Below are positions 17,974 to 27,050 of a DNA stretch of 64,000 bases, piece after piece (the first letter of the stretch is position 1; every line of letters begins with the position of its first letter). A program made the translations under genes and the position numbers. This DNA is from Rummeliibacillus sp044763875 (GTDB lineage: Bacteria; Bacillota; Bacilli; Bacillales_A; Planococcaceae): positions 124,001 through 188,000 of the forward strand of contig NZ_JBIWGZ010000006.1 of assembly GCF_044763875.1 (NCBI RefSeq). The letters are read 5' to 3'. The notes under the pieces were generated by a model. The model ran no database searches and was not told the origin of the DNA. It saw only the letters and a list, made by a program, of their open reading frames with translations.

Positions 17974-18004
17974 TTTGACCTTTATTGACCATAATGTGTA
18001 TGAT
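17974..18004 (+). promoter_or_regulatory. clpP promoter with CtsR operator
   Basis: TTTGACC-TTT-ATTGACC (17974-17990) is the reverse complement of the CtsR heptad repeat RGTCAAA-NAN-RGTCAAA with one mismatch. Its first half overlaps the -35 TTGACC (17975-17980), followed after 18 bp by TATGAT (17999-18004). Repressor binding would cover the promoter. No sigma-B element was recognised. Confidence 0.75.
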
Positions 18005-18085
18005 AAGGTTACAGCTGAAATATATATAAAGAATTTCAGCATATTGAAGACGAAATTACCTTATTTAATTGAGGAGGCTATTCAC

Positions 18086-18679
18086 ATGAACTTAATACCT
18101 ACAGTTATTGAACAAACAAACCGCGGTGAACGTGCTTATGACATCTACTCTCGTTTACTAAAAGACCGCATCATTATGCTTGGAAGTGCTATTGATGACA
18201 ACGTTGCGAATGCAGTTGTATCTCAATTGTTATTCCTTGAAGCGGAAAATCCTGAAAAGGACATTTTCCTTTACATCAACTCTCCTGGCGGTAGCGTAAC
18301 AGCTGGCATGGCTATTTACGATACAATGCAATTCATCAAACCAGATGTACAAACAGTTGGTATGGGTATGTGCGCATCAATGGGATCATTCTTACTTACA
18401 GCTGGCACAAAAGGTAAACGCTATGCTTTACCAAACTGTGAAGTTATGATTCACCAACCTCTAGGTGGTGCACAAGGTCAAGCAACTGAAATCGAAATCG
18501 CTGCAAAACATATCTTAAAAACACGCGAAAAATTAAACGGTATCCTATCTGAACGTACTGGTCAGCCTATCGAAGTCATCGCTCGAGATACAGATCGTGA
18601 TAACTACATGACTGCCACACAAGCAAAAGAATACGGTTTAATCGACCATATTATGGAACGTAATGAATTAAAAAAATAA
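18086..18679 (+). CDS. clpP: ATP-dependent Clp protease proteolytic subunit
   Basis: Serine peptidase forming the tetradecameric barrel that degrades substrates delivered by ClpC, ClpX or ClpE. The 197-aa product carries the triad Ser98 (GMCASMGS), His123 (MIHQP) and Asp172 at the same numbers as in B. subtilis. The start is the ATG at 18086 after GAGGAGG; the frame is open back to 17975, but the longer reading crosses the promoter and operator. Monocistronic, closed by a terminator. Heat and stress induction through CtsR is expected from the operator. Confidence 0.97.
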   Translation: MNLIPTVIEQTNRGERAYDIYSRLLKDRIIMLGSAIDDNVANAVVSQLLFLEAENPEKDIFLYINSPGGSVTAGMAIYDTMQFIKPDVQTVGMGMCASMGSFLLTAGTKGKRYALPNCEVMIHQPLGGAQGQATEIEIAAKHILKTREKLNGILSERTGQPIEVIARDTDRDNYMTATQAKEYGLIDHIMERNELKK

Positions 18680-18694
18680 ACAAGAAACAGCGGG

Positions 18695-18730
18695 AACGGC
18701 AAGGCTCGAATAGAGTCTTGTCGTTTTTTT
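18695..18730 (+). terminator. clpP terminator
   Basis: AACGGCAAGGCTC pairs with GAGTCTTGTCGTT (two G-U pairs) across a 5-nt loop, followed by seven T. Confidence 0.85.
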
Positions 18731-18785
18731 GTTACTATCCATGAAATTTTGGGTACTATCCGAGGTTTCTGGGCCTCTATCCAAT

Positions 18786-18825
18786 TAAAAAAGCGGTGTA
18801 GAACAACTAAATTGTTCCACACCGC
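18786..18825 (-). terminator. Terminator of the yvcI-rapZ-glmR-whiA-crh operon
   Basis: GCGGTGTGGAACAA / TTGTTCTACACCGC stem with a 5-nt loop on the minus strand, then six T. It lies 15 nt past crh. Confidence 0.85.
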
Positions 18826-18840
18826 ACTTCTTGAATTACA

Positions 18841-19098
18841 TTAGTCTTCGTCTTCAATTATTTTAACAAGTTTTTCTAATGCTTTCTCTTCGTCATTACC
18901 TTCTGCACTTAATGTTATTGAAGTTCCTCTAGCAATGGCTAAGCTCATAATTCCCATGATGCTTTTGGCATTTACCTTTTTATCATCTTTTTGTAGGAAG
19001 ACATCGGCAGTGTGACGATTTGCTTCTTGTACAAATAACGCCGCTTGTCTTGCTTGTAATCCTGATTTAAGATTTACTACTACTTGTTTTTCTACCAC
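18841..19098 (-). CDS. crh: Catabolite repression HPr-like protein Crh
   Basis: HPr paralogue that works only in regulation: phosphorylated at Ser46 by HprK, it helps CcpA bind cre sites. At 85 aa it has Gln15 in place of the PTS-active His15 (GLQARQAAL), so it cannot pass phosphate in sugar transport, and keeps Ser46 in NAKSIMG. Position 18 is Gln, where B. subtilis Crh has Pro. It is last in the conserved yvcI-rapZ-glmR-whiA-crh operon, and its kinase gene hprK lies in this window at 35 kb. Confidence 0.95.
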   Translation of the reverse strand: MVEKQVVVNLKSGLQARQAALFVQEANRHTADVFLQKDDKKVNAKSIMGIMSLAIARGTSITLSAEGNDEEKALEKLVKIIEDED

Positions 19099-19255
19099 AA
19101 TTGCTCCCCCTTTTTTAATAAGTACATTTTACATTACTTTTACATTATCTTAAATAATAGGAATTTTTAAGTTCTTGATTTACTTACACTTTATAGCATA
19201 GCTGTTTATAAAAGCTAGCAATTCCTTCATATTGTAGAACGGTGAAATGATGTCA

Positions 19256-20203
19256 CTAAACTTTTAGTTTTTCTCCACGTCTTAGCGCTTCAGCAATTTC
19301 GTCAATTTTGCGTAGACGATGATTTACACCTGATTTACTAACGACACCTGTTGATACCATTTCACCGAGTTCTTTTAATGTTACTTCTTGATATTCTACC
19401 CGTAATCTTGCAATTTCACGCAGTTTTTCCGGTAGTTGTTCAATACCAATCATGTTATCGATATAGCGTATATTATCCACTTGGCGAATTGCTGCTCCAA
19501 TTGTTTTGTTTAAGTTGGCTGTTTCGCAATTAACTAGTCTATTAACACTATTGCGCATATCACGAACAATTCGTACATCTTCAAATTTTAGCATGGCTTG
19601 GTGCGCACCTACAAGACTTAGAAAATCTGAAATCTTCTCTGCTTCTTTTAAATAGGTAACAAAACCTTTTTTACGCTCAATTGTTTTTGCATTGAGTTCA
19701 AAATGATTCATCAAGTTCATCAACGCTTCCCCGTGTTCCTTATATAAAGAGTACACTTCTAAATGATACGAAGACGTTTCAGGGTTATTGACAGAGCCTC
19801 CCGCTAAAAATGCTCCACGTAAATAGGCTCTTTTATTTTCTTCAGTGTGGATTAACTCTTTTGAAATCGTATGATTAAAAAGAAAATTACCCGAGAGAAT
19901 ATGTAGCTCTTCTAGTAACTCTTTTGCACCTTCACGTACTCGACAAATATAAACATTATTTTTCTTAAGTCGCATTTTCTTACGCACTAAGAGCTCGATT
20001 CGATAGTTATATAATTTTTTCAAAATGGTGTACATTCTACGAGCAATTGCTGCATTTTCAGTTTGCACGTCAAGACTCAATTGACGATTAGCAAATGACA
20101 GAGAACCATTCATTCGGATAAGGGCAGATAGTTCTGCTTTTAAGCTTGTATCTTCTGCTTCAACTTGAGTTAGTTCTTTTTTTGTTTCCGAAGCAAATGA
20201 CAT
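19256..20203 (-). CDS. whiA: WhiA-family DNA-binding regulator
   Basis: Homologue of WhiA/YvcL, which affects cell division, chromosome segregation and fatty-acid composition in Bacillus and sporulation in Streptomyces. The 315-aa protein has the degenerate LAGLIDADG homing-endonuclease fold (about 90-190, with AYLRGAFLAGGSVNNPE) and a C-terminal helix-turn-helix (about 255-310, with LKELGEMVSTGVVSKSGVNHR). It starts 36 nt after glmR. It is not an active nuclease in known members. Confidence 0.95.
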   Translation of the reverse strand: MSFASETKKELTQVEAEDTSLKAELSALIRMNGSLSFANRQLSLDVQTENAAIARRMYTILKKLYNYRIELLVRKKMRLKKNNVYICRVREGAKELLEELHILSGNFLFNHTISKELIHTEENKRAYLRGAFLAGGSVNNPETSSYHLEVYSLYKEHGEALMNLMNHFELNAKTIERKKGFVTYLKEAEKISDFLSLVGAHQAMLKFEDVRIVRDMRNSVNRLVNCETANLNKTIGAAIRQVDNIRYIDNMIGIEQLPEKLREIARLRVEYQEVTLKELGEMVSTGVVSKSGVNHRLRKIDEIAEALRRGEKLKV

Positions 20204-20239
20204 ATCGACTCCCCCTCTCTATCAATAATTTATTTTACG

Positions 20240-21226
20240 CTAATTCGACAACTTTTGCTTGTTTTGTTGATAATTTGTGGCATATTCTACTAACCATGCA
20301 GCAACACGGTTCGCTTCATGGCGCACAACACCATCATGAATATTTGCAATATCCTTTTTCACGACTTCTAGTCCCATACTTTCTAATCGCTCAACGTCGA
20401 ATTGTACAGGCTCTGCAGACTCTTTAATATAAGCTTCCCTAATTGCTTTTGGTACCTCTTCATCGTTAATTAAAATGGTTTGAATAAAATTCTTACCAAC
20501 ATGGTCATACAGCGCTTGCACATGATCTCCTGCAGTATAGTTAGATGTCTCACCAGATTGAGTCATTAAATTACAAATATAAATCTTGTGACCTTTCGAT
20601 TCCAATACTGCCTTTTTAATTCCCTCAACTAAAAGATTTGGCAGAATGCTAGTATACAAACTTCCAGGTCCTATAATAATAATATCCGCATTCTCGATGG
20701 CATTAACTGCTTCTTGTAATGGCAATACATCTGGAGGTGACAAATATACGCGTTTAATTCCTGTATTAAACGTTGGAATTTTTGATTCACCTTTTACGAG
20801 TGTCCCATCTACTAATTCAGCTAGTAATGTAATTCTTTGATTAGCTGCTGGTAAAACTTTACCATGTACATTTAATACTCGACTCATTTCGCGAATAGCA
20901 TGCGAAAAATCCCCCGTTATTTCTGTTAATGCCGTAAGCATTAAGTTACCGAGAGAATGACCACCTAATTCTTCTTTCCCTTTAAAACGGTATTGAAACA
21001 TTTCTTCAACTAACGGTTCCACTTCAGATAATGCAGCAATAACATTTCGAATATCACCGGGTGGCGGAATCGCGAAGTCATCACGCAGTCTCCCTGAGCT
21101 TCCACCATCATCTGCAACAGTTACAATAGCGGTCAAATCTACAGGATATTTCTTTAACCCACGAAGTAATGTAGACAGACCCGTGCCACCACCGATGAGA
21201 ACAATCCGCGTTTGTTTTTTTTGCAT
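20240..21226 (-). CDS. glmR: GlmR (YvcK), UDP-GlcNAc-sensing wall metabolism factor
   Basis: Cofactor of GlmS that links carbon flow to cell-wall precursor synthesis, required for growth on gluconeogenic carbon in B. subtilis. The 328-aa CofD-like protein has VLIGGGTGLSTLLRGLK (residues about 8-24) and TVADDGGSSGRLR. The ATG at 21226 has AAAGGG with 8-nt spacing; eight further upstream codons have no binding site. It begins 4 nt after rapZ ends. Confidence 0.95.
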   Translation of the reverse strand: MQKKQTRIVLIGGGTGLSTLLRGLKKYPVDLTAIVTVADDGGSSGRLRDDFAIPPPGDIRNVIAALSEVEPLVEEMFQYRFKGKEELGGHSLGNLMLTALTEITGDFSHAIREMSRVLNVHGKVLPAANQRITLLAELVDGTLVKGESKIPTFNTGIKRVYLSPPDVLPLQEAVNAIENADIIIIGPGSLYTSILPNLLVEGIKKAVLESKGHKIYICNLMTQSGETSNYTAGDHVQALYDHVGKNFIQTILINDEEVPKAIREAYIKESAEPVQFDVERLESMGLEVVKKDIANIHDGVVRHEANRVAAWLVEYATNYQQNKQKLSN

Positions 21227-21230
21227 AAGG

Positions 21231-22112
21231 TTATCCCTTTCTCTTTGCAATATCGCGATGGGTAATCACTGTCGGAGCATGTTGATCAAGGTGGCTGCCA
21301 AAGTATTCTGCTAAAGTAACCGAACGATGTTGTCCACCTGTGCATCCAAAGGCAATGATTAATTGCGTTTTCCCTTCTTTTTTATAAAGCGGTATCATAA
21401 ATTCAAACAAATCCATTAATTTATCTATTAACGTGTTTGTTTCCTCATACTTTAATACATATGATGAAACTTCCTCATCTAATCCCGTTTTAGGTCGTAG
21501 TTCCTCAATATAATATGGGTTTGGTAAAAAACGGATGTCGAAAACCAAATCTGCATCGATTGGCATGCCATATTTGAATCCAAAAGACATGACATTCACT
21601 GTGAATTTTCGAGAATCTACACCTGAAAATTGTGCAATAATCCGTTGACGTAATTCTCTTGGTTTCATACTTGATGTATTATAAATATATTGAGCACGTT
21701 CTTTGACATCCGCTAAAAGCTCACGTTCATGATGAATTCCGGTTAGTGGTAAACCATTTTCAGATAGTGGATGTGAGCGACGCGTTTCCTTGTATCGACT
21801 CACTAACGTTTCATCATCTGCATCTAGAAATAATATCTTAGTTGCAACAAGGTCTTCTCGTTCAATACGATCCAATGCCTCAATTAATGATGAGAAGAAA
21901 TCACCACCACGCAAGTCCATTACAGCCGCAATACGAGAAATTTCTTTTTTAGATTCTTTCATTAAATTTAAAAAAGTCGGTAATAAAGCTGGTGGTAAAT
22001 TATCTATACAATAATAACCCAAGTCTTCAAAACTTCGAATAGCTACTGATTTTCCTGCACCAGACATTCCCGTTATAATAATTAACTCGTTTACTGACTG
22101 TGGACTAGGCAT
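21231..22112 (-). CDS. rapZ: RapZ/YvcJ family nucleotide-binding protein
   Basis: P-loop ATPase/GTPase with IITGMSGAGKSVAIRSFEDLG near the N-terminus and a C-terminal domain with IAFGCTGGQHRSV. In E. coli RapZ controls glmS through small RNAs; in Bacillus YvcJ affects competence, and its position next to glmR supports a role in wall-sugar control. The start is uncertain: ATGs at 22130, 22121 and 22112 are in frame. The last has AAGGGG 9 nt upstream and gives 293 aa. It overlaps the end of yvcI. Confidence 0.93.
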   Translation of the reverse strand: MPSPQSVNELIIITGMSGAGKSVAIRSFEDLGYYCIDNLPPALLPTFLNLMKESKKEISRIAAVMDLRGGDFFSSLIEALDRIEREDLVATKILFLDADDETLVSRYKETRRSHPLSENGLPLTGIHHERELLADVKERAQYIYNTSSMKPRELRQRIIAQFSGVDSRKFTVNVMSFGFKYGMPIDADLVFDIRFLPNPYYIEELRPKTGLDEEVSSYVLKYEETNTLIDKLMDLFEFMIPLYKKEGKTQLIIAFGCTGGQHRSVTLAEYFGSHLDQHAPTVITHRDIAKRKG

Positions 22113-22587
22113 TCCATCCATCCCCTTCACACGATATCTGTATTTTTTCTTCTAACAATTGGAATTCTTCTGTATATGTAAAAGTTCCATATTGTGTACC
22201 AGATTGTTCAACTGCAAATAATAAGTTCGTGCGATCTCCTTCTGCCATTGGTAAATGCTTGAGATCCTCTATAGGGTGCCATTCTAATACACCTTCACGT
22301 GTTTCTTTATATGGTATTCCTTGTAAATCCTCTGCTACAAAAGTGAAAAGCATCCACTCATTCACTACTTCTTCTCCACGTCTAATGACCATTGTGTAAA
22401 CGCCTTTTAGATGTGGTTTCATCGCAGTAGTGCCTGTCTCTTCTCGAAATTCACGACTTGCTGCTTCGAAAATAGACTCTCCACTTTCAATTTTCCCTCC
22501 AGGTGCAACATACCAACCGCGTCGTGGCTTCTTTAATAAAAGTACTTTGTCGTCTTTTTTGACTAATAAATTGGCGATTCTCTGCAC
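22105..22587 (-). CDS. yvcI: Nudix hydrolase YvcI
   Basis: Nudix pyrophosphohydrolase of 160 aa with the motif GGKIESGESIFEAASREFREETG at residues about 30-52; the catalytic Glu residues are in REFREETG. The substrate is unknown. The GTG at 22587 is chosen because GAGG lies 8 nt before it and the family starts at this point (VQRIANLLVKKDD); an ATG at 22641 would include the promoter -10 region. It is the first gene of the operon ending in crh. Confidence 0.9.
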   Translation of the reverse strand: MQRIANLLVKKDDKVLLLKKPRRGWYVAPGGKIESGESIFEAASREFREETGTTAMKPHLKGVYTMVIRRGEEVVNEWMLFTFVAEDLQGIPYKETREGVLEWHPIEDLKHLPMAEGDRTNLLFAVEQSGTQYGTFTYTEEFQLLEEKIQISCEGDGWNA

Positions 22588-22624
22588 ACACGACACCTCA
22601 TTTCTAACAATTCTTATAATCTTT

Positions 22625-22654
22625 ATTATACATTTTTCCACTGTCCGAGTACAA
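22625..22654 (-). promoter_or_regulatory. Sigma-A promoter of the yvcI-crh operon
   Basis: TTGTAC-N18-TATAAT on the minus strand, 37 nt before the yvcI GTG. Confidence 0.6.
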
Positions 22655-22884
22655 AGGAATAATCTAAATACACAATTTCAGATGATTTAATTCAAATAAT
22701 CACTGGAATGTTAACATTACTTAACTAATGTGTTTATTGCCACTCAGACGGGCATTCGCACTACTTGGATGGCCGAAACAGTGTTGAATACTTATGCTAT
22801 ACTTCTTACCACATTCGTTATCAATTAAGCTTCAAAGTAAAGCACGTTAAGGTTATAATAACCATTTTCTTACAGTTTAAGTAA
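22655..22884. other. Intergenic region trxB / yvcI, nothing recognised
   Basis: About 230 nt of non-coding DNA between the yvcI promoter and the trxB terminator. A short palindrome, GGTTATAATAACC, occurs at 22850-22862. No gene, RNA element or repeat family member was recognised. Confidence 0.3.
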
Positions 22885-22931
22885 TAAAAAGAGGCTGTTT
22901 CTGTCAGTCGAGGGAACCGATAGAAACAGCC
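22885..22931 (-). terminator. trxB terminator
   Basis: GGCTGTTTCTATC pairs with GACAGAAACAGCC on the minus strand (loop about 13 nt), followed by a T-rich stretch. Confidence 0.8.
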
Positions 22932-23032
22932 ACAACAATATTCCTATAATAAAAAGGGGTTATTACCTTATTTACTATACACAATCATTATTTCAGCTAT
23001 ATGACAAGTGTATTAAGAACACGTTAAAAAGA

Positions 23033-23980
23033 TTATTTGATTACAAATTTCTCTTTTAGTTCTTCAACGTATTGTTGAACAACTTGAGCAGCGATACTTC
23101 CATCACCAGTTGCCGTAACGATTTGTCGTAATGTTTTGTCACGTACATCACCAGCAGCATAAATACCTGGTACAGACGTTTCCATTTCCGCATTCGTTTT
23201 GATGTAGCCGGCTTCGTTTAGAATTCCTAGGTTTTCGAATGGTTTTGTAAGTGGCAACATTCCGATATAAATAAATACACCGTCAGCCTGTACTTCTTGT
23301 TCAGTACCATCAACAGTAGAAACAAGTGTTACGCTACCTACTTTACCGTCCTTTTCATTTACTTCTTTAACAGTATTATTCCAGATAAAATCTATTTTCT
23401 CATTTGCAAATGCACGATCTTGAATAATCTTTTGTGCACGTAATTTATCTCGACGATGTACGATTGTTACTTTGTCAGCAAAACGAGTTAAGTACATGCC
23501 TTCCTCTACTGCAGAGTCCCCGCCGCCTACAACGATCAGGTTTTTATTCTTAAAGAATGCACCATCACATACTGCACAATAGCTGACTCCACGGCCACCA
23601 AGTTCTTTTTCACCTGGTACACCCATTTTTTTATATTCTGCACCTGTTGTAATAATGATTGCACGTGTTTTATATTCTTTTGAACCTGCTTTGATGGTTT
23701 TGTACTCTTCTCCATCGATGATTTCAGTGACATCACCATAAGCATATTCTGCACCGAATTTTTTTGCATGTTCAAACATTTTAGTAGATAATTCAGGTCC
23801 TAAAATAGATTCAAAACCTGGGTAGTTTTCAACTTCTTCTGTGTTGGCCATTTGTCCACCTGGGATTCCTCGTTCTAACATTAAAGTAGAAAGGTTGCCA
23901 CGTGAAGTATAAACTGCTGCAGTCATACCTGCAGGTCCGGCACCTATAATCACAACATCATAAATTTTTTCTTCGGTCAT
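23033..23980 (-). CDS. trxB: Thioredoxin reductase
   Basis: FAD- and NADPH-dependent reductase that recycles thioredoxin in the cytosol. The 315-aa protein has the FAD motif IIGAGPAGMTAAVYTSRG at about 10-27, the redox pair in YCAVCDGAFF (about 135), the NADPH motif VVGGGDSAVEEGMYL, and the C-terminal FAD-binding IYAAGDVRDKTLRQ. The ATG follows AGGAGGAAC. It is monocistronic, with its own terminator. Confidence 0.96.
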   Translation of the reverse strand: MTEEKIYDVVIIGAGPAGMTAAVYTSRGNLSTLMLERGIPGGQMANTEEVENYPGFESILGPELSTKMFEHAKKFGAEYAYGDVTEIIDGEEYKTIKAGSKEYKTRAIIITTGAEYKKMGVPGEKELGGRGVSYCAVCDGAFFKNKNLIVVGGGDSAVEEGMYLTRFADKVTIVHRRDKLRAQKIIQDRAFANEKIDFIWNNTVKEVNEKDGKVGSVTLVSTVDGTEQEVQADGVFIYIGMLPLTKPFENLGILNEAGYIKTNAEMETSVPGIYAAGDVRDKTLRQIVTATGDGSIAAQVVQQYVEELKEKFVIK

Positions 23981-24072
23981 ATCTGTTCCTCCTAAGTTGT
24001 TCCTGTTTCATTAGTATTAATCTTAGATTATAGCCACTGATTATGACAAGATATCTGCCTTAGAAAAAGGAA

Positions 24073-25593
24073 TTACTTATCGAAAAGAGGTAAATACTGT
24101 ATTAATTCGTTCACATATTTTGTTAATGTAGCTGGAGAAATACCATAATATGTTGCGATAGACTTTTTGGTAACATTTTTCATACGTGATGATTTATACA
24201 TATATTCAGTAGCGGCAGCCAGCGCATTAGGATTCTTGAATGCATAGCCATCCTCTAATGCACGTTCACATAATACAAACCACATTTGGAATAAAAAAGA
24301 GTCATTTAATTTTAACGGTTTTACGTCATTGTATAAGATTTCTAAAACTTCTATAGAGCGCAAAAACGGCTTTAATGTGCCATCATCTTCAAGAAAATCA
24401 TGGTCTAGTGTATAGGCTAAAAACAGCTTTTCAATCGCTGAATAATTATCGATTTGAACCCAACTTGGATGTGCGAGAATTTCTTGTTGATGTGGTGATT
24501 TTCCGACCAAAAATATCCCCAATAAACGTTCACTTCTATATTCGCTCTCTAATTTCCCCACGATAAAATCACGATTTACCTCAATCGAATCAGGATCAAA
24601 CACTTCATCTTGCATAGACCAAGGTTCATAACCTACTTTTTCAGGGTCAATTTCTATTAATTTAGCCCAAGTTAATCTTGCTTCTTTTTCATATCCAGAG
24701 AAATAAGCTGCATGAGAAAGCCAAAAATAATAACCCGGATCTCCTTCAAAGCCCTGTCGTTTCATACTTTGCAACCATTTGTAAGCATCCTCATAACAAC
24801 CAATCAGGGCAAGAGTTGCACCCAGCTTATATCGTTGTTCAAAAGAAAAAGGACTAAGTTTCACAAGTAATTCTGTTAATGCTTGTAATTCCTCTTCATC
24901 TTTTTCGTAATAAGCCATTACCGTTAAATTGCATAGAGCATGTAAATTCCCATAGTTCCCATGTAATACTTCATGTAATAATGCTCTCGCTTGCTCAGAA
25001 TCACCTTTATAAAAAAAAGCAAGTGATAAATTATTATAGGCTGCCCAGAAGTCAGGTTGATCTGCTATGATGTTTTCTAAAATCTCAATCGCTTCATCTA
25101 GCTTCCCTTGCTCCATTAATTTCCTTGCCTTTTCTTGTAAGTAAACAGCTTCACGATTCAATGAATTTCCAGTGAATGTACTTTCCTCCATTGATGTGGC
25201 AAAATCGATTATTTCTATTGCCTCATCTGCATACTCTCCCATTTCATCAAGGCGTAAATATTCTTCAGCAAAATACTTTGCATCCTCAGTCAAACCTACT
25301 TGTGCAGATGCTTCCGCTAAAAACAATAATATTTCAGGCTCATTCGGATCAAGTTCATTTGCTTTTCTTAATAATTCTAGTGCGTGATCTATACGACCAG
25401 CATCCATCTCGACGATAGCATATTGTAGTAATATTAAGGAATCCTCTGGGCTAAGTTCAACTGCTCTGCGCAAATATTTTAGAGCTTTTTCTTCTTGATC
25501 ACGATTTAAAGCTTGTACTGCTTTTTTATAATAAAATTCACCATTTGGAATAAAGGACACAACATTTTTTCGAGTATTTTTTTCACTTTTCAT
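24073..25593 (-). CDS. TPR-repeat protein (YvcD-like)
   Basis: A 506-aa soluble protein. Tetratricopeptide repeats fill residues about 15-300 (for example EKALKYLRRAVELSPEDSLILL and DHALELLRKANELDPNEPEIL). The last ~45 residues (KSIATYYGISPATLTKYVNEL) read like a helix-turn-helix segment, so it may bind nucleic acid or mimic such a fold. No enzymatic motif is seen. A TPR gene sits in the same place between trxB and hisI in B. subtilis. Its function is unknown; it probably scaffolds protein contacts. Confidence 0.85.
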   Translation of the reverse strand: MKSEKNTRKNVVSFIPNGEFYYKKAVQALNRDQEEKALKYLRRAVELSPEDSLILLQYAIVEMDAGRIDHALELLRKANELDPNEPEILLFLAEASAQVGLTEDAKYFAEEYLRLDEMGEYADEAIEIIDFATSMEESTFTGNSLNREAVYLQEKARKLMEQGKLDEAIEILENIIADQPDFWAAYNNLSLAFFYKGDSEQARALLHEVLHGNYGNLHALCNLTVMAYYEKDEEELQALTELLVKLSPFSFEQRYKLGATLALIGCYEDAYKWLQSMKRQGFEGDPGYYFWLSHAAYFSGYEKEARLTWAKLIEIDPEKVGYEPWSMQDEVFDPDSIEVNRDFIVGKLESEYRSERLLGIFLVGKSPHQQEILAHPSWVQIDNYSAIEKLFLAYTLDHDFLEDDGTLKPFLRSIEVLEILYNDVKPLKLNDSFLFQMWFVLCERALEDGYAFKNPNALAAATEYMYKSSRMKNVTKKSIATYYGISPATLTKYVNELIQYLPLFDK

Positions 25594-25609
25594 ATCCTAA
25601 AATTTTCCT

Positions 25610-25647
25610 CCGAAAAACAATAAGGAACGTTATTAGACGTTCCTTAG
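25610..25647 (-). terminator. Terminator between TPR gene and his operon end
   Basis: AAGGAACG/CGTTCCTT stem (8-nt loop) with a T-rich tail on the minus strand. Orientation matters: hisIE lies to its left and the TPR gene start to its right. As read from hisIE toward the left it is upstream; as placed, it follows the direction of minus-strand transcripts coming from the his genes only if they run 25674 to 25610, so it ends the his operon transcript just past hisIE. Confidence 0.7.
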
Positions 25648-25674
25648 ACATAGTATCCTATATTATAACATAGT

Positions 25675-26295
25675 TTAGTGTTTTTCATGGCGTTTTTGAA
25701 GAACTCCTAAAACTTCGTACATATCTAATTTTTGCTCTTGTAGTAGCACTAATAAATGATAAATTAAATCCGCTGCTTCCCATTTTAATTCTTCAGAGTC
25801 GCGATTTTTTGAAGCAATTACGACTTCTGTTGCTTCTTCGCCGACTTTTTTACAAATTTTATCGACACCTTCATTAAATAAATACGTTGTATAAGCACCT
25901 TCAGGCATTTCTTCTTCACGGCCACTAATGACATTTTTCAATGTTTCCAAAATATCTAATGAGCCAATTGAAGGATCTTTTTCCTTAATAACTTCAGTGA
26001 AACAAGAAACTGTTCCGTTATGGCAAGCTGGTCCTTTTGGTAAAACTTCCACAACTAAAGCATCTAGATCACAATCTGCACGCATTGCAACTACCTTTTG
26101 AGTGTTACCACTTGTTTCACCTTTATGCCAAAGTTCTTGTCTTGAACGACTGAAGAACCATGTTTCACCTGTGTCGATTGTTTTTTCTAGTGATTCCTTA
26201 TTCATATATGCTACTGTTAAAACTTCTTTTGTTTGTACATCTTGAACAACTACTGTGATTAAACCTTTATCATCAAATTTAAGATTTTCAATCAT
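25675..26295 (-). CDS. hisIE: Bifunctional phosphoribosyl-AMP cyclohydrolase / ATP pyrophosphohydrolase
   Basis: Carries out steps 2 and 3 of histidine synthesis. Of 206 aa, residues 1-~105 form the HisI cyclohydrolase (WFFSRSRQELWHKGETSGNTQ and the metal ligands DCDLDALVV ... GPACHNG) and about 110-206 the HisE pyrophosphohydrolase (EEATEVVIASKN, WEAADLIYHLLVLL). It is last in the operon and overlaps hisF by 4 nt. Confidence 0.96.
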   Translation of the reverse strand: MIENLKFDDKGLITVVVQDVQTKEVLTVAYMNKESLEKTIDTGETWFFSRSRQELWHKGETSGNTQKVVAMRADCDLDALVVEVLPKGPACHNGTVSCFTEVIKEKDPSIGSLDILETLKNVISGREEEMPEGAYTTYLFNEGVDKICKKVGEEATEVVIASKNRDSEELKWEAADLIYHLLVLLQEQKLDMYEVLGVLQKRHEKH

Positions 26296-27050
26296 CTTAC
26301 TGCCACTCCTTTTTGTCTTAGGCTGACTTTCACTTCTGCAACACTTGTCTCTTTATAATGAAAGATCGAAGCGGCTAATGCTGCATCGGCATCAACGTCA
26401 TGTAACACTTCATAAAAATCATTCGATTTCCCTGCACCACCACTTGCGATAATTGGTACATTTACCGCCTCACGGATTGCTTTTGTTAATGGCAAATCGA
26501 ATCCTTTCTTTTCTCCGTCCTGATCCATACTTGTTACTAGTAATTCACCTGCACCAAGTGCGACAGCCTCCTTAGCCCACGCTACTGCTTCTTTATCAGT
26601 CTTATTTCGTCCACCATGCGTATAGACCATCCATGTACCATCTTCTTCGCTCCATTTTGCATCAATGGCAACAACAATACATTGTGCACCGAAATAATCA
26701 GCGCCTTCTTTTATCAGTTCAGGGCGAATAATCGCTGAGGAATTAATCGATACTTTGTCTGCACCAGCACGTAGCAAACGTTTCATATCTTCGAGCGTTC
26801 TGATACCACCACCTACTGTAAATGGAATAGCAAGAGTTGACGCTGTTTTACGGACTACATCGACCATCGTTTCACGGCCTTCATGTGAAGCTGAAATATC
26901 TAGGAATACTAGTTCATCTGCACCTTGTTCGTTATAAAATTTTGCTAGTTCAACCGGATCTCCAGCATCACGAAGCGAAACAAATTGAACACCTTTAACA
27001 ACGCGGCCCTCTTTGACATCTAGACATGGAATAATTCGTTTCGTAAGCAT
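26292..27050 (-). CDS. hisF: Imidazole glycerol phosphate synthase, cyclase subunit
   Basis: TIM-barrel cyclase that, with HisH, converts PRFAR and ammonia to imidazole glycerol phosphate and AICAR. The 252-aa product begins MLTKRIIPCLDVKEGRVVKG with catalytic Asp11; the second catalytic Asp is in TSMDQDGEKKGFD (about residue 130). Start and stop codons overlap with the hisA end (TAATG). Confidence 0.97.
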   Translation of the reverse strand: MLTKRIIPCLDVKEGRVVKGVQFVSLRDAGDPVELAKFYNEQGADELVFLDISASHEGRETMVDVVRKTASTLAIPFTVGGGIRTLEDMKRLLRAGADKVSINSSAIIRPELIKEGADYFGAQCIVVAIDAKWSEEDGTWMVYTHGGRNKTDKEAVAWAKEAVALGAGELLVTSMDQDGEKKGFDLPLTKAIREAVNVPIIASGGAGKSNDFYEVLHDVDADAALAASIFHYKETSVAEVKVSLRQKGVAVR

